Shown: piece after piece, positions 1 to 16,905 of the stretch | Numbering within the stretch: the stretch's first letter is position 1 | How the letters are laid out: every line of letters begins with the position of its first letter | From: Blastocystis sp. Blastoise | Taxonomy: Eukaryota; Sar; Bigyra; Opalinata; Blastocystidae | Length of the DNA: 64,000 nt | Direction of reading: 5' to 3' | Assembly: GCA_039096225.1 (NCBI GenBank) | Contig: JBBPEB010000015.1 | Coordinates: 1,637,501 to 1,701,500, forward strand | Notes under the pieces: generated by a model | Told to the model about the DNA's origin: nothing | Seen by the model: the letters and a program-made list of their open reading frames with translations, nothing else | Databases searched by the model: none | Translations under genes and position numbers: made by a program

Positions 1-114
1 GACCTTATGTTCAATCTGGAACTGCAGATTATGTATATTCATATTATATATATATATTATATATATATTTAATATGGTTTTTAAAAAATGAAATCACTTT
101 TGATAGTGTAATAA

Positions 115-164
<50 letters not shown>

Positions 165-682
165 TACCCTGTATGCTTCATTTGATTCCCTCTCTTTTCG
201 AGCAAGATATTATTCATATTAATACCGCGATTATTTCTGTATCACCTCCAGGTATATTAATAGTACCGTCTGTGTCATATTCTATTATTTCATACATTCC
301 TTATGAATCAATATATAACTATATGAACAATTATTTTTCGTTATTCATAATTGATAATTATTTATTTTTATAATTTATTTTACCTATAAAATAATAGTAT
401 ATATATTTATTTCATTCAGATTCCCACGGTATTTGTACATTAGGAGCTTCTTGCGAATCCATGCCCACAATCCTAAAATACTGTGATGTATATATATATA
501 TATATATATATATTCACTATTTCTTATTTATTTCTACATCTATTCCTCCTTGATTATAGCATATAATTGCGGAGATAAATCCATATGTTCCTCGAACATT
601 TGGAGATGTGAATATACATATTAATAATATCGATAGAGCAGTTTGTGTCAACAATCCACTACCTATATACAATGCTTCTGAT

Positions 683-750
<68 letters not shown>

Positions 751-2230
751 TTTTTATTGTAATATATATTTTATTACCATTTTATATGTCGCTATATATT
801 TTGTAGTATATGTTTTATTATATTATTTCGTATATATCTGATTCTTATTCATATATTTGTATATACTTTAATACTATTATTAATAAGCAGTACATATATA
901 TATATATATATATAGAGCCAGATGTTATTTCTCTTACAATAGGTAAAATTATTGCAGAGAATTTTATTCAGAATGGTTCTGTATTACAAGTATATATATA
1001 TATAAAGATAATATTATTATCCTATGTACAAAATATTATAAACTATTCTATAATAGTTTATTATTTCTATACCATTATTCAACTATAAGTATATTATTCT
1101 AGATAGGAATTGGGTCTATTCCTAATGCTGTATATACATATTTAGATCAATTTCAAGATATAAGTATATATACTGAAATGTTCTCTGATCTCCTTCTTCC
1201 TCTTCTCTCCAAAGGTATTATCACCAACTCTAAAGTATATTTATATAATAAATTGTTATGATCACAATAACATAATTCCATAATTCAGAAATAATATGAT
1301 ATAATATATAATATAATATATAATATATAATATAATATAAAATAATAATATATTATAGAGTATTAATCCAGGGAAAGTAACAGCATCGTTTGCCATGGGA
1401 AGTGATAAACTGTATTATATATATATAGATATATATAGATATATATATAATATATATAGATATGATTATATTCATAAGAATCCATTATTTTTATTTCAAG
1501 AACAATCAGTGACTAACGATCCTATTAATATCATGAAAGTATATATATATATATATATATAGAATTCTTATTATTCTTTCTTTCATCAAATATATAATAT
1601 TTATATTTTTTAATAAACTGTATCTATATATATATTTATACTCATCTCTCATGCTATTCACTTATATATATAGCATGATCATATGGTATCTATAAATACA
1701 TGTATTGAAATAGACCTTACAGGTCAAATAGTAAGTGATTCTATAGGAGTAAAACCATATTCCGGATTTGGAGGACAAGTTGATTTCTTATATGGTGCCC
1801 TCCGAAGCCCTCATGGCGCGCCAATTATTGCTTTTCCATCAACAACAAAGAAAGGAAAAAGTAAAATTGTTGGTCTATTAACACCAGGAGCAGGTGTAGT
1901 TACAACAAGAGCTCTTGCAAGGTATTTATATATATGTATATTTATTTATATTTTTATTTATATATTTTATTCAAGAGTCAATATATATTGAAACAGTTAT
2001 ATTTATTATAATATATATATATATTTAAACATATTATTATACATTTACAAAAACACTATTCAGTCAATTATTATTTTATATATAGATATATAGTAACAGA
2101 ATATGGATGTGTTGATCTCTTTGGTAAAGACTTACGAGAAAGAGCTAAATTATTAATTAGTATTGCACACCCAAATCATAGGGATCAACTAACAAAAATC
2201 GCTAGAGAACAACTTTTACTTCAAATATAA
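1..2230 (+). CDS. acetyl-CoA hydrolase / CoA-transferase family protein (5' partial)
   Basis: Acetyl-CoA hydrolase/propionate CoA-transferase family, which moves CoA between short-chain acyl groups or releases it, usually in mitochondria. About ten exons can be joined in one frame, the first only partly inside the window (coding 3-32). The conserved order of blocks is kept: a segment ending VSPP, then DSHGICTLG after a split codon; NPYVPRTFG; IGIGSIPNA; TEMFSDLL; ASFAMGSDKLY; then the C-terminal GFGGQVDF and KSKIVGLLTPGAGVVTTRA. The gene ends QLLLQI with TAA at 2228-2230. Introns are GT-AG and mostly (TA)n. A phase-1 intron splits the Asp codon of PPDSHG, and a phase-2 intron splits the Tyr codon of KLYD. 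The N-terminal region with any targeting peptide lies outside the window. The precise CoA acceptor cannot be told from this fragment. Confidence 0.85.
121..162. repeat. (TA)n microsatellite in intron
   Basis: About 21 TA units form the 3' part of the first intron of the acetyl-CoA hydrolase gene and run straight into the acceptor TATATAG. Confidence 0.95.
685..746. repeat. (TA)n microsatellite in intron
   Basis: About 31 uninterrupted TA units immediately follow the donor GTATAT of an acetyl-CoA hydrolase gene intron. Confidence 0.95.
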
Positions 2231-2475
2231 CTCTTTCTTTAATTATTATTATTAGAATTGTCAATTAATGGAACTATATATTTTATTTAGTTGCTTTTAT
2301 TTTAAGTCAAATATAAAAACAACAAATCATCAAGAAAAAAATGTCATTTTATTTTTAATAAAGCACAAAACAAATAAGCAGTATAACAATTCAAGTCATT
2401 TGAAAGCGTAATAAAAGAATACAAAGATTAATAATTTATATATATTTCTTATTTTATGATACAATAATAAGTCGT

Positions 2476-5400
2476 TTAGAAACCGAAATCAAAATAATCC
2501 TTTTGAGCGGGAGCGGGAGCGGCAGGAGCAGGAGCAGCGGCAGGAGCAGCAGGAGCCATGCCCATCATACCCATGTTCATGTTCATACCCATACCCATAT
2601 TATTTTGTTGTTGAGGTTGTTGTTGAGGTTGAGACATGCCCATCATACCCATGTTCATTCCCATACCCATATTCATAGATTGTTGTTGGGGTTGTTGTTG
2701 AGGTTGAGACATACCCATCATATTCATACCCATACCCATATTATTCTGTTGAGGTTGTTGAGGTTGAGACATACCCATGTTCATACCCATTCCCATACCC
2801 ATATTACTTTGTTGGGGTTGTTGAGGTTGTTGTTGAGGTTGAGACATACCCATCATATTCATACCAAAGTCCATACCCATACCCATATTATTTTGTTGGG
2901 GTTGTTGAGGTTGTTGTTGAGGTTGAGACATACCCATCATACCCATACCAAAGTCCATACCCATGGATTGTTGTTGAGGTTGTTGGGGTTGAGACATACC
3001 AAAGTCAATACCACCTAAACCAGAGGAAGCAGCAGGAGCAGAAGCATTACCATAGAGAATATCATCAGCAGAGAGATTCTTTTGAGGAATAGCAGAGGGA
3101 GCATATAAATTAAGGAAGTTATCAGCAGCCTTCTTCTTAGGGTCTTCCTTGAGATCAGCAAAAGCAGTAGAGAGATCGGGAGTACCATTTTGACCAAGAG
3201 TATCGAAGATATCATCGGGAGCAGCAACGGGAGCAGGAGCAGGAGCACTGTAGTTACTGAAGATATCACCTAAGGCATCAGCAACAGAAGGTTGAGCAGC
3301 AGCCTTAGGAGCAGCTCTGGGAGCAGCTCTAGGAGCGGGACGAGGGGCAGGAGCAGCGACAGGAGCAGGAGCAGCACCGAATCCGAAAAGATCTTCTTCA
3401 ACAGGAGCAGGAGCAGCCATAGGAGCAGCAGCTACAGGAGCAGGAGCAGCAGCCATACCAAGCATATCAGCTAAATAGCAATATATAATATTATTATATA
3501 TTATATTATTTAATATTGTATATTATTATATTATATTATTTAATATTATATTATAATAGTATATATACATTCACGTAAAGTTTCACCAGGAGCAGGAGCA
3601 TCATCATCAGAACTATAATGTATATATATGTAAAATAATGAATAGAGAGAGTCTATATAAAAGGACATACTCGTTTTCATTACCATCAGAATTGACGACA
3701 GCATAGACTTCACCAGCCTAGAGAATATAAAATGTAATCAAATAGCAATAGAGTGTAATTATATAACAATATATAACATAAGAGAATACATAAATATAAT
3801 AAAAGAACAATATAGTTCACCAATAGTGAATATAAATGACATATAGAGGCTTCGAATAGTGAATAAATAATATACCTTTCGCTTGACCATAGGTTGATTG
3901 AAGGAACAGAGAGTGACGAGTTCTTCGTTGTTTTCTCTGAAATATTCCTTGAAAGATTCAGTGCCAGAAGCCTTGCAGACATCGTTGATGACACAAAGAG
4001 CCTTGTGAACAACCTTCCAGTTCTTGTCGGAGAGTTTCTTTAAGATAATAGGACCAACAACCTATAACAAAGATATATATATATATATATATAGAATAAA
4101 AAAATACATATTATATGCTACTATAAATAAGAGAATATAGATGATAGGACATAGTATATATACAGTAGCATTAAGAGTTTGACAAGCAGTACAGAACTTA
4201 GCGAGTTTATCTTCTGGAGGAACGGGTTTCATACCTTGAGCATTACATAATTCTTCAACGAGTTTACGTTCATAAACACTATAGAGAAATTATTGAATAA
4301 AATATATATTAAAAAAGTTAATTCAATAATAATAATTAATTTAATTTAATTAAATAATAATAATAATTAAATTAAAGAATCCCAATAAAAAAGGAAATAA
4401 AAAGCAAGTGTTTAATATATATATATAATACATACCCATCAGTATTAGCAGAACCAGCTTGGACGGGAGCAATGACAGGAGCCGTGTAACCACCAGGAGC
4501 AGGGGCAGCACCAGCAATAGGCCTAAAAGATAATTAAAACACAAAATGAGGAAAACAAACTTACTTTTCTATAGAGAAAGACAATAAGTAATGAAATAAA
4601 GTATATATGATTATAAAATAAAGTATATATGATTATAAAATAAAGTATATATGATTATAAAGAATATATAATTATAAAATAAAGAAATAGATGACAAATA
4701 TATAATTAATTGAATTAGAATACATACTAGTAGGAGCAGTATCATAACGACCTAAAACAGTCTTGGCAACTTGCTATAGAGTTATATATAGAGAATAAGA
4801 ATAAGAATGAAATATACAGGAGCAGCAGCCATAGGAGCAGCAGCAGCCGGTTTAATGGCTCCCATAGGGGCAGCAGCAGCAGCAGGGGCAACAGGAGCAC
4901 CACCGAAGGTACCTTTAGCTCTGGCCATCCAATCATCAGCAGCAGCTACAGGGGCACGAGAACCACCACCAATACCGCCCATACCGGACTTAGCGGCAGC
5001 AGCAGGAGCAGCAGACATAGTGGAACCATTGGCACCAACACCTTCCATAGGTCTACCAATAGTTTGAGCTCTATTACTATAGAGAAATAAATAATTAAAA
5101 AAAGATTCATTAGTTTTTAAATATATTGAAAATAAGATTTAAAATATCTTAAGAGTAATTACATTTATATAAAGAATAAATTTAGATTTTAATAAATCAA
5201 ATAGAATATAGAGTTTTCATGATAATAAAAGTAAAATAAAATGAAATAGAGACATAAATAATAGTATACCGAACGTTTTCATCGAAAAGGCAATCTAAAA
5301 CTTCTCTAGCAGCATTATGAACTAAAGTATAAGGTTCATCTCCCTTAAGAGGATCAGGGGGACCTTGGAATTGTAAACATGTTTTAATAAGATTAGCTTG

Positions 5401-5658
5401 AGTACCCATTTCTTTTTGGAATTCAGAACGACCATTGATAATTAAATATTTAATAGTTTTAAGGGTCTTCAGTTTGACATTAGGTTCAGAACGCTTCAGA
5501 CGAACAACAAGGGCGTCAGCAATAGATTTGCATTTATTGACACCTTCCATAGTAGAGTTAACTAATTCCTTTAAAACATAACCAGGAGCAGGAATATCAT
5601 CGCTACTAGTAGCCTTAGAAATAAGGGCTTTATCAGTCATAGTATTCTTAGAAGCCAT
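2476..5658 (-). CDS. tepsin/ENTHD2-like AP-4 accessory protein (ENTH plus VHS-like domains)
   Basis: Predicted adaptor-associated trafficking protein of about 730 residues in nine exons. The first exon (5658 to about 5269) encodes an ENTH domain. It contains SSDDIPAPGYVLKEL, then KLKTLKTIKYL, and the tepsin signature FQGPPDPLKGDEPY followed by a VHNAAREVL helix. An Ala/Gly/Pro linker follows. A middle region (VYERKLVEELCNAQG, then VVGPIILKKLSDKNWKVVHK) fits the VHS-like domain of tepsin and plant MTV1. The last exon (3470-2478) is low in complexity: an Ala/Pro stretch with EDLFGFG, then Met/Gln repeats with recurrent DFGM, ending YFDFGF. In animal tepsin, short hydrophobic motifs in the disordered tail bind AP-4; LFGFG and the FDFGF terminus are plausible equivalents by inference. 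The start is the first Met ahead of the ENTH domain, with no alternative nearby. Introns are GT-AG. Confidence 0.78.
2560..3010 (-). repeat. Met/Gln-rich coding repeats in the tepsin-like tail
   Basis: Imperfect repeats built from MGMSQPQQQPQQ and NNMGMGM units, some carrying DFGM, occur about seven times in the last exon. They are coding, in frame, and unlike the compact domains upstream. Confidence 0.9.
4606..4690. repeat. short tandem repeat in a tepsin-like gene intron
   Basis: A unit of roughly 22 bp, AAAGTATATATGATTATAAAAT, is repeated about three times and followed by a diverged copy. Confidence 0.7.
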
Positions 5659-7426
5659 TTTGGATTATCTAGAATACAAAAAAAAATAAGATATTTTGAC
5701 AAAACAAACTAATATAAAGCAAAAAAGGCATAAAAATATATATAATTCATAGAAAACATACCTAGAGAACAAATATATAAGAAATGAAATGATTATTTAG
5801 GAGTAATTTTCTATAGATTTCATTTTGTAAAAAAATATGTTAGCCAATAATATATAAATAAACTAGAAAATCCTAATTTAACTGGAGAATACTTGTCATT
5901 TCTCCAATAGAATTGTTGGATTGTTTCTCAATCTTAAAGAAATAGGAAACAAAATGTTTTTTTTCAAAGAGCCTAAAGATTGTAGTATAATCAAAAAAAT
6001 ATTCCATAAACTTGTAGAAAATCTCTGGGAACAGAGAATACCGCATCCAGAGCCGAGGACAGAAATCATGTTGATGTTAGTGATTATTGTTTTATAAACA
6101 CACAAAACAATAAGTACTCTTTGTTTTTTATACGCTTTAAACAGGTTACAGTGACATATTTATATGTACATATCACTTTTCGAAACAAATAAACAATAAT
6201 TGATAATTATGGATTACAATATATAGCGGAATTATATGTTATATTTTGTGATGATGAGTTGAATATATCAGATTGTTAACAATATAAAGTTGTTTATTTA
6301 CAAAAATGGCAAATGAATTCTTAAATATGATCATCTTTTAATAGATAAACGAAATAAAACAAAAATGTAATTATTTTTTGTCATACAGTCGCTAAAAGTT
6401 TAAAAAAGAAAGAATGAAGTTTTTATATTAATGGATAATGAATATGTTTTAATATAAATAATTTTAGTAATAGCCTTATTATTATAAATAACACAAAAAC
6501 AGTATAGTTTCTTAATCGAATCAACTTTGCTGTGAATCAATGTGTACTATTTGTTGTTTAAAAACATGTATACAATGTAACAATTTAGTTAGTGATCAAG
6601 AATAAACTTAAAAAGTTGTTGATAGTTTGTGTCTTTGTTAAAATAAAATAAAAAATGAGAAAAATAAGAAAACATTTAATTCTATACATAAAACTAATTT
6701 CCAATTTTAGTTATTTATAGTTCACTAATTATTTAAAAAAAAATATGATTTAGTCTCTTTAATTACGACTATAAGCAATTACAAGTATTTCAACTCATTC
6801 TTATTCGGTTTTATATATAATCAAGTCACATTTTATTTTTATATAAAATAATAATTAATAAATTATGTCAAAAACAAGATCTACGTTATTAGTTAATTAT
6901 TTTTTATTTACATATACTAAAAATAAGCAACATATTTTGTATATGAACAAAATAAATTCTTTTATTACAAAAAATAAAGATATAGAATTGATGTATCTTT
7001 CATTGTAGTATCTTATTTTATGCGTAATATTTGTAATTTGTTTACAACATAAATAGTTCTAAAGAATCAAGAAAAATAAATCACGTCAAACAATATATCA
7101 TATTTGCCTTAAACTTTATAAAAAGCTATTTAAAAGAAATGGCTTTTAAAAATGATGATTTGAATAAAAACTGCAGTACATACTAGTCTAATGATTATTC
7201 TATGTTTTGAATTATCAAAACCTTCTTTTTTAATTTGCTAGTAAAAAGGACTTAAATGAATCAGGGAAGAAAATGAAGAAGGAAGAAAACTGATTGAATT
7301 ATATGTACTGAATTCTGTTTTTGAAGCGGAAAAAACAAGTAATTCACGGTAATTTCTTCTGTTCCTTTTCTTCTAGATTATTTTTTCTTTATCTAATTAT
7401 ATAAGAATCTGTTATTAATTAAAAAA
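5659..7426. other. intergenic region between divergent tepsin-like and Rpn2 genes
   Basis: Nearly 1.8 kb without a supported gene. It is AT-rich single-copy-looking sequence. A small perfect hairpin (GGAGAA and TTCTCC around a 10-base loop) lies near 5883-5904. TTCACGGTAA lies at about 7343, upstream of the Rpn2 start. It presumably holds both promoters. Confidence 0.6.
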
Positions 7427-12064
<4,638 letters not shown>

Positions 12065-12311
12065 ATGCGTCACTAGATATACATAGCTATCCTTATATAT
12101 AGAATATATAATTATGTGTTTTTAAAACTTTTCTATTCTGTTTATATTGAATAATAGTTTAGTTAGTTTTTGTAAATTAATCATTTTTGTAGTGTATATA
12201 ACACAACAACTATATATCATTGACTTTTGATCAAGAACAATAAATAAAAAAGCAACAAGTAGCAATAGAAAGAGTCAATAAATATTTAAATATGTATAAA
12301 TATATATCTAT

Positions 12312-13303
12312 TTAAAGAGTACTGACATCAATAGGTTTCATGGATTCCTTAATTTGAGGGAATAAATCGGTCTTATCAAGATAATAAATATATCTAAAGA
12401 TATTATAAATATAAGAAGAATATATTCAATATAATATAATAATAAGAATATATTCAATATAATATAATAATAAGAAAAATATGTTCAATATAATAAAATA
12501 ATAATTCATAAATATATAAACAAATAAATAATAAAACATTAGTAAATCATTAATAAATATATCTCATGGGTTTAGCAGGGTCACTATAATACATTTCAAT
12601 GCAACCATAACCTTCAATTTTGTTTTCAGTCATATATTTATTGAGAACAGGATAACTATAAAGTGTAAAGTTATAGAAAGATATCCATTATAGAAAATAG
12701 AAAATATAAATATAAACTTTCATGGCTCCAAGCATACCACTCAGACTGTTTGTGAAAGGGAAATTACTTCTATACAAAAATTAAAAGTGAATACAACAAG
12801 AAATATGTAATATTTATGTAAAAATCATTAAAAAAATATTGCATACTCGAGAATTCTACTCTTAGGAAGGACAAATTTCTTGAATGGAGTTCCATCAGTA
12901 TTTATGGCATCATATTCTTCTTGATCGAGAACCCAATATAAGCCCCAAACATTTTTAGCTATACATATGAATTAAAATAGTTGAATATAATGATAAAATT
13001 TTATAATATTATCAATATATAAAATAGCATACATTGATCAGCAAGTGGAGGATTGTAGTAAAGACCACCAGAGGTCCATACCTTAGGAGCAACTTTGAAA
13101 TTCTTTAAATAATTTTCTTGATAATACTTATCAGCCTTCATATAATCCTTGAAAGGTCCTTGGAAGTTCATAGCAACAATATAAACTTCATCGATTTCAC
13201 CAACTATAGTCTTAGGAGTCATGAAAACACCCATTTTATAGAGACTCATAAGTATAGCAACACCAGCACAAGCAACACCAGACCAAACGTAGATATTTAC
13301 CAT
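12312..13303 (-). CDS. TEX264-like membrane protein, copy A
   Basis: Homologue of TEX264, an ER-membrane protein with one N-terminal transmembrane helix and a cytosolic GyrI-like domain; in animals it acts as an ER-phagy receptor. Residues 1-25 are hydrophobic (YVWSGVACAGVAILMSLYKM). The GyrI-like part then shows YIVAMNFQGPFKDY, SGGLYYNPP, NVWGLYWVLDQEEYD, SNFPFTNSLSG, YPVLNKYM, YGCIEMYY and a tail ending PIDVSTL. Exons 1-3 are joined by ordinary GT-AG introns. Two further interruptions, at 12656-12715 and between repeats at 12382-12395 and 12551-12564, lack a usable GT donor. They must nevertheless be removed to rejoin segments conserved with copy B. Without the second removal the protein would stop at PMRYIY, truncated by about 21 residues. 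I see no clear LIR motif. Length about 215 residues. Confidence 0.75.
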
Positions 13304-13960
13304 TTGTAATTAATTTAAAAAAGAGAAAATAAAATAAAATATGTTAAAAAGATGGATTAAAAGAGAAGAGAGACAGTCGAAGCTATTACAGAAGTTTCCA
13401 CAGAATGATTGGCAAATAATTTTATTGGTTATTATTGGTGAATATCTTGATGACGCATTAAAACAAACGGAATAATTTTTAATCTCCTCTTTTTGGTCTT
13501 TCATTTTTTTATTTATTCCATTTTTGGATGTTATCCTTCTTGAGATCATCATGAAATGGTTTTTATTAAGATGGATAATATAATTGAGATATGTTATAAT
13601 ATAAAAAAACTGAGAATCGATGACCTTTTTAAGATTCTACCCGGCATCCTAGTTTTAAAACTTGCACATTTTGATTGAAACTTATTTCATGTGATATGTT
13701 ATATGCTGTAATATGTCTGATATAAATAATTACGCATTAATAGTCATTATATAACTTCTTTCATTTTGGCGGCTTGGCAGTTTAAAAAGAAAAATCATTT
13801 TAAAACTAACGAGTTTGATTATTAAGTGTCAATTATGATAGAGTAGTGTTTAGAACATATATGATATTATGTGTATGAACTATTTGAAACAAAACAAGAA
13901 ATATAAAATTACAATTTTGTTGAAAATGTATAAATATATAATTGTGAGATATTTATGTAG
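13304..13960. other. intergenic region between TEX264-like copies
   Basis: About 650 bp between the start of copy A and the stop of copy B. It is AT-rich, with no convincing reading frame, RNA or repeat. Confidence 0.5.
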
Positions 13961-14915
13961 TTAGAGAGTTGACACTTGAATGCATGGAGTATCATTCAAA
14001 GCATCATTGAAGACTTCACATTCATCAATGTAGAATATATATTTAATGGGAACACCACTGCAGTTATAAAGTTCAACACAACCATATTGTTTGAAATTAT
14101 TTTGTTTAAGGAGTTCATTAAGAACAGGATAACTATAAATATAAATTAGTTTTAATCATTTAATTTATATATAGATATTATAGTTCTGTAAAAAAAAAAT
14201 AAAAAAAAAATTAATGATAAAAATATTGTTAAAAATAACATACGCTTTTCTAGAACCTATACCATAACTAAATACATTTCTCATCGGGAAAGATGTTCTA
14301 TATATATATATATAGTGAGTATATATTATTTATAGAAAAAGAAAGCTGTTTAAAGTTGATAAGCATTGAATAATAATAAATATGATAATAATAATAATAA
14401 TGATAATAATAATAAATATGATAATAATAAAATTAATAAATATGATAGTAATAATAAATATAATAATGACAGTAATAATAAATATAATAAACAAATAACT
14501 CTAATAATAACTATAATAATATATACAATGCAATATGAGATTGAGGAAGAGTATAGATTCTTAAATCAAGACCCACTTGTTGTTGATACTTTTCATATTG
14601 ATCAGGAGAGATAACAGCGAAAACAGACCATCGGAGAGTCATTTTATCACAATCAGGAGTAACCATATCATAGTATATACTACCAGTAGTAGCTTTATTA
14701 GGATATTCACCAAAACATTCTTTGTATTGTGTCATAAATAAGTTTACAGCATTGTTATAGTATCTGAAAGGACCTTGGAAATTCATATTCACTATATGCA
14801 TCTCATCTACACATTTGACAACAGCCTTAGGTGTATAGAAGAAACCCATGTAATACATGAATGATATAACAACTAAGATCACTAAAACTATTCCAAGTAA
14901 AATATAAAAGTTCAT
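13961..14915 (-). CDS. TEX264-like membrane protein, copy B
   Basis: Second TEX264-like ER membrane protein. Three exons are joined by two ordinary GT-AG introns. An N-terminal hydrophobic helix (residues about 3-24) precedes the GyrI-like domain with HIVNMNFQGPFRYY, TTGSIYYD, MTLRWSVFAVISPDQYE, TSFPMRNVFSYG, YPVLNELLKQNNF, YGCVELYNCSG and a tail ending CIQVSTL. Like copy A it ends VSTL, and the two share domain order, so they look like a local duplication that has diverged. Copy B is uninterrupted where copy A carries its repeat-flanked insert, and it has a normal GTATGT donor where copy A lacks one. Its start is 61 bp from a MITE. Length about 210 residues. Confidence 0.8.
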
Positions 14916-14975
14916 TTCAATATATAAAGCTCAATCAAGAAATAAAATAAAAATGGAAAAAATCATTAATTAAAT

Positions 14976-15114
14976 CAGGGTTCGCCAAACTGTACTTTGA
15001 GTACGGTCTGTACTCCAAGAGAGTTTTTATCTACGCCTTATGCGCCTAAAAGTACCCATGAAACTGGCTCTTTTAGGAAATTTGTACTCCAAGAGAGTCT
15101 TCGTGGCGAACCCT
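14976..15114. mobile_element. hAT-type miniature inverted-repeat transposable element
   Basis: A 139-bp element with perfect 12-bp terminal inverted repeats: CAGGGTTCGCCA at 14976-14987 and TGGCGAACCCTG at 15103-15114. The flanking 8-mers AATTAAAT (14968-14975) and AATTAAAA (15115-15122) match at 7 of 8 positions, consistent with the 8-bp target duplication of hAT transposons. The CAGGG terminus also fits that superfamily. Inside are a direct repeat GTACTCCAAGAGAGT (15010-15024 and 15083-15097) and a CCTAAAAG/CTTTTAGG inverted pair. The element is far richer in GC than its surroundings and has no coding capacity, so it must depend on a transposase from elsewhere. It sits in the likely promoter of TEX264-like copy B. 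Confidence 0.85.
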
Positions 15115-15122
15115 GAATTAAA

Positions 15123-16767
15123 TAGCTGAATAAATCTAATTTTTTGTTTTCAGTTCTTTTTAAAATAGTATTCGTTTCTTTGTTTAAGTTCAGATAGATC
15201 TCATTTAAAAAGTATTTTTATATGAACTGTAGATACTGAATATCTTTCAATAACGTACATAAGAAATCACCATTATTTAATCATTATTTGTTAAACAATT
15301 TGAGTTTTCTGAAAATTGATAGGTAAGGAACATTAAGAAAAATATGTAGAGACTTGACTAAGACAGTTTGAATTCATTAAAATTATTATGTTAATAATAT
15401 TGTGAAATCACTTTTTCTGTTATTTGTGATTACTTTACTATTTTTCACTTCAGATAAGATGCTACACTTTCGTGGTTCATTCATATTATTGTAAATTAAT
15501 TTTAATTTTCGTTTTCATTATGTATTTTTTGTTATCTTTATATTCAGACATCAGAAGACTTACGAGATATATATAGAAAATCATACAAAAGCATGAACAT
15601 ATCATTATTTGTTTTAGTTACCATAGTATATGTAAAATCTTAGTAAATTAATTAAAGTTCTATATTAATGTAATCCCTTTAAATAAACGTAATATAAAAC
15701 AAATATAAGATAAGATCATCATAGGAGTCATAAAAGGAATTGCTTTTATCTGTTTATTCACTTTGAATAGACTTATTGATTCATTTTTGCCGCCATTCTT
15801 TATTATTTGGTATTCATGAATAATTAGCAAAATAAAATAATATATTGTATAAGCTACTATCTGGTATTCTTAATTAAAACAGGATTTCATATTAAATAAG
15901 ATGAATTGTTGAAAATATTGTGATGATCTCCATTAGCTGTTAGAATATAATTCTATCTATTCCCCTACTTAGTAAAAAGCAAAGTCTGATGATAAATAAT
16001 TATGACTTTATATTATAATCTTATTTATATAAGCTAATTTTTAGCAATAATTGTGCCGCTGAATCGTCTATTGATTAAGAATTACTGTAAAAAGATTCTC
16101 ATGATATCATCATTTGATTTAAATAGCACCATAAAGAATTTTTAGGAAGACATCAATGGTTAACCAAGAAAACACATTTCTTATAAATTCTTGTCTTTTT
16201 ATTTCAACCTCACTTTTATTAAATATATGGATTGGCAATTATAGAATAATGAATATGTTGATTCAAAAGAAGAAAAACACAAAATACAACATTATTATGA
16301 CCTCCAAAAAAATGTAGTTTCTCTATCGGTTAATGATGGTAGAATTATTATTTTCAGAGAGAGGCGAATGAATGGTTTTAGTTGCTATTTCTCTGGAATG
16401 GACAACTATTAGGAGAAATTCAGTTTTCATAAGGATGATTGGATAATAAAGGATATAAACCAATCAGAATCGAGATGCTAGAGATATGACGTTTATGGTT
16501 TTTTGGTTTCATCGGCTCTTTTATGTCTATATACTAGGTAATAAGATATTTTGAAAGCATATTATATATTTATAGATAGAGATAATGAGACTTTTGAAGT
16601 CAAAAATGTGATTATTTCTTTTTTAAAGTAATTTATAAAAGAGATGGGACTTTTAGAAATACCATTCTCATATGACAAGTGATAGTGTCATCGCTTTTTC
16701 TAATTGGCATCTGTCGTTTCATTTGATCGTTTCAAGTTGTAACTACCTATTTTTGAGGCGACATGAA
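15123..16767. other. intergenic region upstream of the beta-galactosidase gene
   Basis: About 1.6 kb, AT-rich, with no supported gene, RNA or repeat on either strand. It separates divergent TEX264-like copy B and the beta-galactosidase gene. Confidence 0.5.
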
Positions 16768-16776
16768 CCGTGGGAA
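16768..16776 (-). promoter_or_regulatory. candidate TTCCCACGG promoter motif (beta-galactosidase)
   Basis: TTCCCACGG reads on the minus strand about 130 bp before the beta-galactosidase start codon. The same word recurs upstream of other genes in this window, so it is proposed as a shared cis element. This is inference only. Confidence 0.35.
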
Positions 16777-16905
16777 TTCTATTTTTTTAGCCACTTATAG
16801 AAAACACACGAGTGTGCGTCATACTAAAACTAAAAATACCATTCACAAAATGTTTACTGTTTTGGAATCATATTTATTTTGTTTTTCGTTTCTAGTATAA
16901 AAGAA

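Noticed and set aside
2503-3018. Plus-strand His/Leu-rich open frame
   Set aside because: It is the antisense shadow of the Met/Gln repeats of the tepsin-like gene.
5896-6105. Minus-strand open frame of 69 codons between tepsin-like and Rpn2 genes
   Set aside because: No family features, atypical composition and no supporting exons nearby.
13961-15114. The MITE as a tRNA or other structured RNA gene
   Set aside because: Its GC-rich inverted ends and flanking duplication fit a transposon, and no cloverleaf or anticodon arm can be drawn.
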